From an uncultured Paraprevotella sp. (GTDB lineage Bacteria > Bacteroidota > Bacteroidia > Bacteroidales > Bacteroidaceae), in NCBI GenBank assembly GCA_900546665.1, contig URDY01000004.1, positions 98,352 to 162,351 on the forward strand: 64,000 bases of DNA. The letters are read 5' to 3'. Of this stretch, positions 17,986 through 27,551 are shown one piece after another. How positions within the stretch are numbered: position 1 is the stretch's first letter; the number at the start of each line of letters is the position of its first letter. The translations under genes were made by a program, and so were the position numbers. The notes under the pieces were generated by a model, which was given only the letters and a program-made list of their open reading frames with translations, did no database searches and was not told the origin of the DNA.

Positions 17986-18393
17986 TTATTTAATGATGAC
18001 CGTAATCTTGGCCTTTTGATATTTTGTGTGACGCTTACCCGGCATATATGCGCCAGTACACTGCATCATGTATATGCGGTTGTGACGCTCACCTTTCACA
18101 GCGATCATGAGTGTCAGGGTTTTAGTGTCTTGTTTTTCCGTAAAGTTACCCTCTTTAGACTCACGCCTGAATGCAGCAATAAATTCATCTATCCCGGAAT
18201 ACGTCAGTTCCAGCACTTTCACCACTTTCAGTACTTGATGTGTATTGGCATCGCGCTCCACAGCCGAGGTATATTTACTGTTACCGCATGAGGAGTAGTT
18301 GTCCATCATCTCATCAATGCTGTTCTGCGCCGTGGCATTCACCATCGCCGCAAACAGCATCAGCACCGTTATGATTGTCTTACGTATTTTCAT
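17986..18393 (-). CDS. Small exported protein of a sigma-factor operon (DUF5024/DUF4252-like)
   Basis: A 135-residue protein with a clear signal peptide (cleavage near residue 23, after ATAQ), so probably periplasmic or surface. The mature part has an N-terminal helix (SIDEMMDNYSS) and alternating strands. It resembles small DUF proteins that follow ECF sigma and anti-sigma genes in Bacteroides, but I am not certain which DUF applies. It starts 10 bases after the anti-sigma-like gene and so is probably part of that regulon. Function unknown. Confidence 0.6.
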   Translation of the reverse strand: MKIRKTIITVLMLFAAMVNATAQNSIDEMMDNYSSCGNSKYTSAVERDANTHQVLKVVKVLELTYSGIDEFIAAFRRESKEGNFTEKQDTKTLTLMIAVKGERHNRIYMMQCTGAYMPGKRHTKYQKAKITVIIK

Positions 18394-18403
18394 ATTCGCG
18401 TTT

Positions 18404-18913
18404 TTATTCGTTCAACATCTGTTCCACTTCATGGCGTATATCGGGATCGGAGATGTTATTGAGGACATCCTGCTCCGCATGGTCTACCACGCTGAATTCG
18501 GCCCGCTCTTCAATATACCGTGAATCAGCCAGAGTTTTTTCAATATCGTCACGTATGGCACTGAGATCGTCTATGCGCCGGCCGTTCTGTATCACATAGC
18601 TACCGCCATAAATACGTGCCAGCGACCGATCCTCGCAATAGTCTGAATAGAAAGAAAGGCCTGCCACCAAAGCCAGTACCGCCACCGCACCTGCCAGCAA
18701 GCGCCATAGCGGCCTGACAGATGCAGTCCGATACGGTTCTTCAATACGCATTGAACTGAAAGCTTCCATCAAAGGGCGTAACCGTTCGAGACTTTCCGGC
18801 AACCGTTTGCTCCTGAACAGGCGGTATAACCGAGCTTCTTCTTCCAGTGTCGTCTCGCCGTCGAAAAAACGCTCTACAAGTTTTTCTATTTCTTTTGTCT
18901 TTCTAGTGTTCAT
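18404..18913 (-). CDS. Anti-sigma-factor-like single-pass membrane protein
   Basis: About 169 residues: an N-terminal helical cytoplasmic region (KLVERFFDGETTLEEEARLY), one transmembrane helix (about 72-92, LLAGAVAVLALVAGLSF), and a polar periplasmic part. This layout and the overlap with the sigma gene just upstream point to an anti-sigma regulator. It lacks an obvious zinc-binding HxxxCxxC motif. The Met at 18913 is preferred over 18928; both overlap the end of the sigma gene. Confidence 0.7.
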   Translation of the reverse strand: MNTRKTKEIEKLVERFFDGETTLEEEARLYRLFRSKRLPESLERLRPLMEAFSSMRIEEPYRTASVRPLWRLLAGAVAVLALVAGLSFYSDYCEDRSLARIYGGSYVIQNGRRIDDLSAIRDDIEKTLADSRYIEERAEFSVVDHAEQDVLNNISDPDIRHEVEQMLNE

Positions 18914-19388
18914 TTTCAAGATCCTCAAGATAATGTTTTCTCACAGCCATACGTGCCCTGCTAAGCGTCTTGCGCACGGCAGCCTCACTTGCTCCGGTCA
19001 GTCTGGCGATGTCAGCCGTCGTCATGCCATCAATATGATGCAAACGCAATGCAATCTGCTGAGCCGCCGGCAGCCGGTCGATAACCTTCATCACGCGAAC
19101 GAACGGATCATTGTCTGCTGTCATCTCCTCCACATTCTGCCGTTCGGGAGATAACGAGACCGTTACCGCACGCCGTCTTCGCATACTGTCCACGCACAAA
19201 TTTCTGACAACAACACGCGCCAGAGCCGCCATAGGTGCCTGCAGTCCGTCGCGCATGACCCACAGCTTGGCAAGTGTCTCTTGCGCAACATCTTCCGCCA
19301 TGCCGTTGTCACCCAGCATGCGTTCTGCCACCGCCACTAGCATGGGGCGCAACTGTCCGGCCTCACATTCAAATTCCTCTGTTGTCAT
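18903..19388 (-). CDS. ECF-type RNA polymerase sigma factor
   Basis: A 161-residue sigma-70 family protein with region 2 (GDNGMAEDVAQETLAKLW at about residues 26-43) and region 4 (LPAAQQIALRLHHIDGMTTADIARLTGASEAAVRKTLSRARMAVR, about 106-150). It would direct transcription of a small regulon, probably including its own operon. The membrane protein after it overlaps it and is the likely anti-sigma factor. The DUF2807 lipoprotein lies 100 bases upstream on the same strand. Confidence 0.9.
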   Translation of the reverse strand: MTTEEFECEAGQLRPMLVAVAERMLGDNGMAEDVAQETLAKLWVMRDGLQAPMAALARVVVRNLCVDSMRRRRAVTVSLSPERQNVEEMTADNDPFVRVMKVIDRLPAAQQIALRLHHIDGMTTADIARLTGASEAAVRKTLSRARMAVRKHYLEDLENEH

Positions 19389-19488
19389 TGATATTCTTTG
19401 TGCAGTATTGTTCTCTCATTTCATGCGATACCGTTTTACTCACGGTAAACGTTCCGCATGGTCTGTTGCCATTTTCGGGCGTCTCTAT

Positions 19489-20688
19489 TCAGAACTTATT
19501 CAGTTTCGATGTATTGACATGCGAGACACCTGACCCCTCCAGCAATGTATTATCGGCCGTTCCGGAAAGTGTCACGTTGATCCGACCGCTCGAGTTCACC
19601 TTGATGCTCCGGCAGTCCAGCCCCAGATTGAAATGTCCTACACCCTTACAGTCGAGCGTGACATCGCCACCTGCGTAATCCATATCATAATGACTCTTTC
19701 CGCTTATTTTCATAGTCAGACCATCTGCATTCAGTTTTCCTTCCTTCTTGTCAATACCGGAATTGAATATACTGATGGTGCGCGCCACTACATCTCCGTG
19801 ACCTTCCGAGCGTCCCGAATTACTGTAAGAATAAGAACCTGTCACGTCAAAAGAGCTTTCCATCCGGCACACCCCCAGATTTTTCAGACAAGCCTCCTTA
19901 CCACTGACATCGCCGATCATGTCAAATCGACCGCTGTTGTTAAACGTATAACTGTCCGTCAGATTGAATGCACTGGTCACATGGCATACTCCCGCATTGT
20001 TAAGGTCAGCCGTTTGGCTGGTCACCTTGCCCGAGAATGTCATCTTTCCGAAATTGTCTATCGTCATTTTTTCACTCTTTAGGCCATTATGGGTAAAGGT
20101 CAGCACTCCCTTGTTCTCCAACGAAACCTGTGTCATATCCACATCCGACGCCTCAACCGTCATTCTGCCGGTGTTGTCTATACTCAATCCGTTTCCGCTT
20201 TTACCGACAATCTTTTGTACGCAGACATCAAGCTGTCCCTTGTTTACGATATGCAGTCCGCCATTGCCCATCTGCATCGTTTTGAACTTCATGCTGCCGC
20301 TGTTCTCCAGAGAATTGATTTTCGGAGCCGTAACAAACAGGGTGAGCTTCTTGTCACGAGTGTCCCGGTCATCATCCTCCGCATCCTTTTTCATTTTCAG
20401 GATAAGAGTAGAACCGCTTACGAAAATGCTGGCCCGATCCATTACATCCTGACTGGCACGTACCTTTACGCTGTATTCCGCCCCCTGAGTGTAGTGAATG
20501 TCTACAGCCAGTCTTGATTCTATCCCGCTGAATCTGACCACTTCAAGCGTTTTCTCCATTTCGCCACCATTCGCCATACCCCCGATCATCACGTGGTCTG
20601 TCATCGCCACACCCTGACTTCCACTATGGCATGAAAAGAGGCATATTGTAGCCATACCAATAGCCCATGTAAATGTTCTGATTTTCAT
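19489..20688 (-). CDS. DUF2807 head-GIN-domain lipoprotein
   Basis: A predicted lipoprotein (signal peptide from the Met at 20688, lipobox CLFSC) of about 399 residues. The mature part is a long right-handed beta-helix-like repeat with recurring NSG/NxG turns (SLENSGSMKFK, IVNKGQLDV, IDNTGRMTV, LNNAGVCHV, FNNSGRFDM). This is the DUF2807 (putative auto-transporter adhesin, head GIN) pattern. Function is not established; an envelope-stress or adhesin role is inferred. The open frame extends to 20775, but the extension lacks a signal peptide. The next gene is the ECF sigma factor. Confidence 0.82.
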   Translation of the reverse strand: MKIRTFTWAIGMATICLFSCHSGSQGVAMTDHVMIGGMANGGEMEKTLEVVRFSGIESRLAVDIHYTQGAEYSVKVRASQDVMDRASIFVSGSTLILKMKKDAEDDDRDTRDKKLTLFVTAPKINSLENSGSMKFKTMQMGNGGLHIVNKGQLDVCVQKIVGKSGNGLSIDNTGRMTVEASDVDMTQVSLENKGVLTFTHNGLKSEKMTIDNFGKMTFSGKVTSQTADLNNAGVCHVTSAFNLTDSYTFNNSGRFDMIGDVSGKEACLKNLGVCRMESSFDVTGSYSYSNSGRSEGHGDVVARTISIFNSGIDKKEGKLNADGLTMKISGKSHYDMDYAGGDVTLDCKGVGHFNLGLDCRSIKVNSSGRINVTLSGTADNTLLEGSGVSHVNTSKLNKF

Positions 20689-20999
20689 AATCTGCATTTT
20701 AATTTGTTCTACGTTTTTATCCTTATTACGCAGTTTACGCTCATTTGTGACATACGGAAGAGATTTTTTATGCAAAATTAATAAAAGGAGGGTTTTACCT
20801 GCTCTTTCTTCCTATAAGTTATTATGTTTAACCTTTTCTGTCCCTTCATATTTCTCATTGAACGGCCGTCTGGAATAATGTCAGGGACCGTTTCCCTTTT
20901 TCTCTCTACCTGCTATCTCTTCATCCGTTTATTCCTACATATAAATATCCTTTCTCCATTGTCATAAGACGAGCGCAACTTATTTTTTCCTCTTTCCTA

Positions 21000-21028
21000 T
21001 TGTTATTTAATTATTATTGCTAACTTTG
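21000..21028 (+). promoter_or_regulatory. Promoter of the thiamine operon (TTG, 18-bp spacer, TAACTTTG)
   Basis: TTG at 21000-21002 and TAACTTTG at 21021-21028 sit directly before the TPP riboswitch, placing the transcript start near 21036. The roughly 200 bases between here and the lipoprotein gene hold no other recognised feature. Confidence 0.65.
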
Positions 21029-21033
21029 TCAGC

Positions 21034-21120
21034 GCAAAGGGGTGCCTTTTCATTTGAAAACGGCTGAGATTATACCCTGTGAACCTGATGCAGATAATGC
21101 TGCCGAAGGGATTGTGTTTC
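21034..21120 (+). ncRNA. TPP riboswitch (THI element)
   Basis: The conserved thi-box words occur in order and spacing: GGGGTGCC, GGCTGAGAT, ACCCTGTGAACCTGAT, then CTGCCGAAGGGATTG. The aptamer precedes thiE-thiC-thi4 and would repress them when thiamine pyrophosphate binds. No strong terminator follows it, so control of translation initiation is possible. The open frame of thiE runs through the aptamer, but that extension is not protein. Confidence 0.95.
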
Positions 21121-21185
21121 ATCCGACATCACCTCACAGACAGGATTCTTTCATTCGCCCCTCTTTTTTAAAAAAAATACAGAAT

Positions 21186-21803
21186 ATGCAGAAATTACAA
21201 TTTATCACGCATTTCACTGCACAATATTCTTATCTGGACTCAGCCAGAATGGCTCTTGAAGGAGGATGCAAATGGATTCAGCTACGTATGAAAAATGCCA
21301 CAACCGAAGAATGGCTGCAGATCGGCACTGAAGTAGGAAAACTATGTCAAACATACGGAGCAACCTTTATTATCGACGATCATACTGAACTCGTGAAAGA
21401 ACTCCATGCAGACGGTGTTCATTTGGGAAAACAGGATATGCCTATTGATGAAGCACGCAAAATCCTAGGCCCTTCATATATCATTGGCGGAACAGCCAAC
21501 ACATACGAAGACATTGTAATGCATGCACGAAGAGGAGCTGACTATATAGGATGTGGACCATTCAGATTCACGACAACCAAGGAGAAGCTCTCTCCTACTC
21601 TTGGCCTTGAAGGTTATCGGCAAATTATCAGCCAAATGAATGAAAATGGTCTGTCGTTGCCTGTCATCGCCATCGGGGGTATTACTGCTGAAGATATTCC
21701 TGCCATTATGAATACAGGCGTCAGTGGCATTGCTATTAGCGGAACCATACTCCGGGCTGAAGAGCCTACAGCAGAAATGCAAAGATTGCTCACGCTAGTT
21801 TAA
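21186..21803 (+). CDS. thiE: Thiamine-phosphate synthase
   Basis: Joins hydroxymethylpyrimidine pyrophosphate to thiazole phosphate. A TIM-barrel protein of 205 residues from the Met at 21186 (MQKLQFITHF); upstream codons belong to the riboswitch leader. Family motifs are present: WIQLRMKN (30-37), DDHTELV, DGVHLGKQDMP, GCGPFRFTTTK, and the phosphate-binding AIGGIT and GIAISGTI. It is first in the operon and is followed after 42 bases by thiC. Confidence 0.95.
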   Translation: MQKLQFITHFTAQYSYLDSARMALEGGCKWIQLRMKNATTEEWLQIGTEVGKLCQTYGATFIIDDHTELVKELHADGVHLGKQDMPIDEARKILGPSYIIGGTANTYEDIVMHARRGADYIGCGPFRFTTTKEKLSPTLGLEGYRQIISQMNENGLSLPVIAIGGITAEDIPAIMNTGVSGIAISGTILRAEEPTAEMQRLLTLV

Positions 21804-21824
21804 CTCTTATATCATCACTAATAA

Positions 21825-23582
<1,758 letters not shown>

Positions 23583-23619
23583 ACAACGACAAGCTATCAT
23601 ATTTAAAAAACAAACAAAA

Positions 23620-24393
23620 ATGATCGAAACAAAAGTATCACAAGGTATTATCAGTACCTACTTTGAGAAAATGCAGAAGAATCTCAACCTTGACGTAGCC
23701 ATCGTAGGTGGAGGTCCTTCAGGTATCGTAGCTGCTTATTATCTGGCCAAGGCCGGTCTGAAGGTTGCCCAGTTCGACCGTAAGTTGTCTCCCGGTGGTG
23801 GTATGTGGGGAGGCGCCATGATGTTCAACCAAATCGTCGTACAGGAAGAAGCCATGGATATCGTACGCGATTTCGACATCAAGTACGCTCCGTTTGAAGA
23901 CGGCCTGTACGTAATGGATTCAGTAGAAAGCACAGCCTCATTGCTTTATCATGCCGTACACGCTGGTGCGACCATCTTCAACTGCTATTCTGTTGAAGAC
24001 GTGATTTTCAAGAATAATGTAGTCAGCGGTGTAGTTGTCAACTGGACTCCCGTACTCCGTGAAGGATTACATGTAGACCCGTTGAATATTCTCGCCAAAT
24101 GCGTAGTAGACGGAACCGGACATGACAGTGAGATGTGCTGCACTGTAGCCCGTAAAAACGGCATCAAGCTGGATACGGAAACAGGTGCTGTCATTGGCGA
24201 ACGTTCACTTGATGTAGTAGCCGGCGAAGATGAAGTTGTAAAAGGCACCAAGGAAATTTATCCGGGACTGTACGTTTGTGGTATGGCTGCTTCAGCTGTA
24301 TCCGGAACTCCACGCATGGGACCTATCTTCGGAGGAATGCTCATGAGCGGTAAGAAAGTTGCAGAAATGATTATCGAAAAACTTAAAAAATAA
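23620..24393 (+). CDS. thi4: Thi4-type thiazole synthase, probably sulfide-dependent
   Basis: An FAD/NAD-binding protein of 257 residues that makes the ADP-thiazole moiety of thiamine from NAD and glycine. The dinucleotide motif VGGGPSGIVAAYYLA starts at residue 29, and a GGGMWGG block follows near 60. Plant and fungal suicidal enzymes donate sulfur from a Cys just before the GHD motif (CGHD). Here the motif is TGHD (166-169), so the enzyme should use external sulfide. The operon has no thiG, thiH, thiF or thiS, so this gene alone would cover the thiazole branch. Confidence 0.9.
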   Translation: MIETKVSQGIISTYFEKMQKNLNLDVAIVGGGPSGIVAAYYLAKAGLKVAQFDRKLSPGGGMWGGAMMFNQIVVQEEAMDIVRDFDIKYAPFEDGLYVMDSVESTASLLYHAVHAGATIFNCYSVEDVIFKNNVVSGVVVNWTPVLREGLHVDPLNILAKCVVDGTGHDSEMCCTVARKNGIKLDTETGAVIGERSLDVVAGEDEVVKGTKEIYPGLYVCGMAASAVSGTPRMGPIFGGMLMSGKKVAEMIIEKLKK

Positions 24394-24417
24394 ATCAAAT
24401 CATACTATTTGATTTCT

Positions 24418-24452
24418 CTGCCTGTATTATTCTCTTGTGAATATACAGGCAG
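24418..24452 (+). terminator. Hairpin after the thiamine operon
   Basis: A perfect 10-bp stem (24418-24427 with 24443-24452) is followed by TTTATATT. A second perfect 9-bp hairpin (24392-24415) overlaps the thi4 stop. The next 200 bases (to about 24677) hold no gene that I can recognise. Confidence 0.65.
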
Positions 24453-24677
24453 TTTATATTGTAAATAAACTATCAACGCGACATCACCCGGCCATACGCC
24501 GGACACCATATCCGGTCTACTGACATAGTATAAGTAAAATACGCCACTCTTATTCAAGTAGATAGCAAAGAGGATAACAAAAACGCATACAAATCCTGCT
24601 TTGCGTAAGACTTTTGTATTTTAAATGAAAAATAAAAGAAATAAAAGCAAGTCTTATGGACAATATAGTTTTTTTGT

Positions 24678-24685
24678 TATCTTTG
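24678..24685 (+). promoter_or_regulatory. -7 box (TATCTTTG) of the TenI-like/prs pair
   Basis: An exact TAnnTTTG match 25 bases before the ATG at 24711. It would serve both the TenI-like gene and prs, which follows after 22 bases. Confidence 0.6.
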
Positions 24686-24710
24686 CATATCAATTAGCGA
24701 TAAAGTACCT

Positions 24711-25319
24711 ATGAAACTGATATTATTGACGACTCCGGATTTTTTTGTGGAGGAAGACAAGATACTCACTGCCTTGTTTGAAGAAGGTCTGGATATACTT
24801 CACCTTCGCAAGCCGGGTTCAGAACCAGTATATTCTGAGCGTCTGTTAACCTTATTGCCCGCCAGCCATCACAATCAGATCGTAGTGCATGAACATTTTT
24901 ATCTGAAAGACGAATTTAATCTGAAAGGCATTCACCTGAATAGCCGTAATCCAGAAGCTCCAGCCAATTATAAAGGCCATCTGAGCAAATCATTCCACAA
25001 TCTGGAAGAATTAAAAGAAGAAAAGAAACGATTCACTTATGCGTTTCTAAGTCCTATTTTCGACAGTATCTCAAAATCCAGCTATACGTCCGCATTCGAA
25101 CTTGATGTGCTGAAAGAAGCAGCTCAAAACGGCATTATTGACAAAAGCGTAATGGCGTTGGGAGGTATCAGCATTGAGAATCTGCCGATCATTAAAGATT
25201 TGGGATTCGGCGGCGCCGTTATATTGGGTGACTTGTGGAACCGCTTCAATATTCATTCTACTTTGGATTACAAGGAGCTGATCAACCATTTCAGAAAACT
25301 AAGAAAAGCAATAGACTGA
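24711..25319 (+). CDS. ThiE/TenI-like thiamine phosphate synthase paralogue
   Basis: A TIM-barrel protein of 202 residues related to ThiE. It keeps the fold and several landmarks (ILHLRKPG for the pyrimidine-side loop, VVHEHF, GIHLNSRNPE, VMALGGIS, GGAVILGDLW). It lacks the D/Q-rich metal and diphosphate residues of ThiE (HLGKQDMP, FRFTTTK in the operon copy). It therefore resembles TenI, the thiazole tautomerase, or another non-synthase member. It is outside the riboswitch operon and is probably co-transcribed with prs. Confidence 0.75.
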   Translation: MKLILLTTPDFFVEEDKILTALFEEGLDILHLRKPGSEPVYSERLLTLLPASHHNQIVVHEHFYLKDEFNLKGIHLNSRNPEAPANYKGHLSKSFHNLEELKEEKKRFTYAFLSPIFDSISKSSYTSAFELDVLKEAAQNGIIDKSVMALGGISIENLPIIKDLGFGGAVILGDLWNRFNIHSTLDYKELINHFRKLRKAID

Positions 25320-25341
25320 CAACACATTAAAGTTATAGAGA

Positions 25342-26280
25342 ATGAGCGAGAATAATTCTTTCATGGTCTTTTCAGGCACCAAATCCAAGTATTTGGCTGA
25401 GAAAATCTGTGCCAGCTTAGGATGTCCGTTAGGCAAGCTGGTTATTACCCATTTTGCGGACGGAGAGTTTTCCGTATCCTATGAAGAGTCTATCCGCGGA
25501 CGCGATGTATTCTTAGTACAGTCCACATTTCCTAATTCAGACAACCTGATGGAACTGCTGTTAATGATAGATGCCGCCAAGCGTGCTTCTGCTCACAGCA
25601 TCATCGCAGTCATTCCTTATTTTGGCTGGGCTCGTCAGGACCGTAAGGACAAGCCTCGTGTATCCATCGGTGCCAAATTAGTAGCCGACATGCTGAGCGT
25701 AGCCGGAATCGACCGTCTGATCACGATGGACCTCCATGCTGATCAGGAACAGGGTTTCTTTGATGTACCGGTAGACCACCTCTATGCATCAAGTGTCATG
25801 TTGCCTTACATCGAATCACTCAAGCTCAAGAACCTGGTGATCGCCGCTCCGGATGTGGGTGGTTCCAAACGTGCCAGCACTTATGCCAAATTCCTGGAAT
25901 GCCCATTGGTACTCTGCAACAAGACACGCAGAAAACCCAATGAAGTAGCCAACATGCAAATAATCGGTGACGTTAAGGATGCGGATGTCGTATTGATTGA
26001 CGATATGGTTGATACGGCAGGAACCATCACTATGGCAGCCAATCTGATGAAAGAGAACGGAGCTCACTCCGTACGTGCCATTGCTACACATTGCGTCATG
26101 TCAGGTCCTGCTTCAGAACGTGTTCAGGATTCAGCACTTGAAGAACTTGTCTTTACTGACAGTATTCCTTATTCCAACCGTTGCGCCAAAGTCAAGCAAA
26201 TCAGCATCGCTGATATTCTGGCTGAAACAATCCGCCGTGTGGAAAGTAACGAATCCATCAGTTCACAATATCTAATTTAA
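25342..26280 (+). CDS. prs: Ribose-phosphate pyrophosphokinase
   Basis: Makes PRPP from ribose 5-phosphate and ATP. The length of 312 residues fits class I enzymes. Visible motifs are the flexible loop YFGWARQDRKDKPR, the metal site MDLHADQEQGFFD, and the PRPP-binding loop DDMVDTAGT (about 219-227). PRPP feeds NAD, purine, pyrimidine and histidine synthesis. The gene is followed by a strong terminator. Confidence 0.96.
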   Translation: MSENNSFMVFSGTKSKYLAEKICASLGCPLGKLVITHFADGEFSVSYEESIRGRDVFLVQSTFPNSDNLMELLLMIDAAKRASAHSIIAVIPYFGWARQDRKDKPRVSIGAKLVADMLSVAGIDRLITMDLHADQEQGFFDVPVDHLYASSVMLPYIESLKLKNLVIAAPDVGGSKRASTYAKFLECPLVLCNKTRRKPNEVANMQIIGDVKDADVVLIDDMVDTAGTITMAANLMKENGAHSVRAIATHCVMSGPASERVQDSALEELVFTDSIPYSNRCAKVKQISIADILAETIRRVESNESISSQYLI

Positions 26281-26297
26281 TACAAATTAATTATCCA

Positions 26298-26362
26298 AGG
26301 CTGTCTAGGAAAATGATAAAATCAAAAATATCATTTTGCCAGACAGCCTCTTTTTATTTTTT
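26298..26362 (+). terminator. Strong intrinsic terminator after prs
   Basis: The outer arms 26298-26306 and 26341-26349 are perfectly paired, and an inner block (AAAATGATA with TATCATTTT) extends the stem. CTTTTTATTTTTT follows. It ends two bases before the next ATG. Confidence 0.9.
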
Positions 26363-26364
26363 AC

Positions 26365-27453
26365 ATGAAACATCACTACCTATCTTTATTGGCCGGTCTA
26401 CCTCTGATTTTTGCCTGCCACTCCAATCAATGTAAAGTCGAAGGATACGTCGAAAACGCCAAAGATGGCGATACGCTCTTCATCGCCAGAATGGATGAAG
26501 GCAAATTCATCCCGTCTGATACTATTATCATCAAGGATGGCCGCTTTCAATTGAATGAAGATGCCGATTCTACTGTAATCTGCACTTATTATTACAGCCG
26601 TGGAGAAGATCTTTTCAATAATATCTTCTTCCTGGAAAAAGGAAATATCCGCCTTGATATTGGCAGTAAGAGCAAAGTATCCGGCACGGAAAATAACGAC
26701 ATTTACCAGACGTTTATTGATTCGATATATCGTATTCATGAACAGATGGACCAACTCTATGAAAAAGCCGTCAGCCAAAACGGTGGAAACATGGAAGACT
26801 TTCAAGGTTCGGAAGAACTGAGCAATTTAGATAAGAAAGCGACAGAGCTGATCAAGAAAACCATGATGGACAATCTGCAGAAGCCTGCCGGATTTTTTAT
26901 CTTTATCTCCAGTTACAACATGTATTCACCGGATGAAACCATTTCCATTATAGAAAAGTTGCCGGAAAGCTATCGGAACCAAAGTATTATCAAACACATC
27001 CTTACGGAAGCCGAGCAATCCAAGTCTACAGCAACCGGACAACATTTTATCGATGTAACGATTCCATCCATTGACGGAAAAGAAATTAAACTCAGCGAAA
27101 TCATAAGCAAGAACAAACTCACCTTAATTGATTGCTGGGCCAGCTGGTGCGGGCCATGTCGCGCCGAAATGCCTAACGTTGTGGAACTGTACAAAAAATA
27201 TAAATCCAAAGGATTGGAAATCATTGGTATTTCTTTCGATGAGGATGCTCAAAAATGGAAAGACGCAATCAAGACCATGAACATGACATGGCCACAATTG
27301 TCTGAGCTGCGCTCGTGGGACAACAAAATGACGGAACTCTATGGGGTAACATCCATCCCCTATACCATTCTCATCAATCAGGACGGTATAATTGTAGGTA
27401 AGGAAATGCGAGGCAACGAACTCGACCGTTTTATTGCAGATTTTCTGAAATAA
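26365..27453 (+). CDS. TlpA-like thioredoxin-fold lipoprotein with DUF4369 domain
   Basis: A predicted lipoprotein (lipobox LIFAC, Cys18). Residues 22 to about 120 resemble the DUF4369 domain common in Bacteroidetes. A helical linker follows, then from about 230 an AhpC/TSA-Redoxin domain with the active-site motif WCGPC (Cys262, Cys265). Such proteins are periplasm-facing thiol-disulfide oxidoreductases; the substrate is unknown. The ATG comes two bases after the prs terminator, so its own promoter is unclear. It may depend on read-through. Confidence 0.85.
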   Translation: MKHHYLSLLAGLPLIFACHSNQCKVEGYVENAKDGDTLFIARMDEGKFIPSDTIIIKDGRFQLNEDADSTVICTYYYSRGEDLFNNIFFLEKGNIRLDIGSKSKVSGTENNDIYQTFIDSIYRIHEQMDQLYEKAVSQNGGNMEDFQGSEELSNLDKKATELIKKTMMDNLQKPAGFFIFISSYNMYSPDETISIIEKLPESYRNQSIIKHILTEAEQSKSTATGQHFIDVTIPSIDGKEIKLSEIISKNKLTLIDCWASWCGPCRAEMPNVVELYKKYKSKGLEIIGISFDEDAQKWKDAIKTMNMTWPQLSELRSWDNKMTELYGVTSIPYTILINQDGIIVGKEMRGNELDRFIADFLK

Positions 27454-27483
27454 CCGGTCCTTTGCCGTTTATCACTTTTTCCA

Positions 27484-27540
27484 AAAACCAAATCCCCCTT
27501 GATTCGAACAGACAGTTCAAATCAAGGGGGATTTGGTTTT
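27484..27540. terminator. Bidirectional terminator between the TlpA-like gene and sbcC
   Basis: A perfect 20-bp inverted repeat (27484-27503 with 27521-27540) has AAAA on one flank and TTTT on the other. It lies between two convergent genes, so it can end both transcripts. Confidence 0.92.
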
Positions 27541-27551
27541 AGTTTTCAGCT

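Noticed and set aside
21042-21185. Upstream extension of the thiE open frame
   Set aside because: It lies inside the TPP riboswitch; conserved aptamer words explain the sequence and the family start is at 21186.
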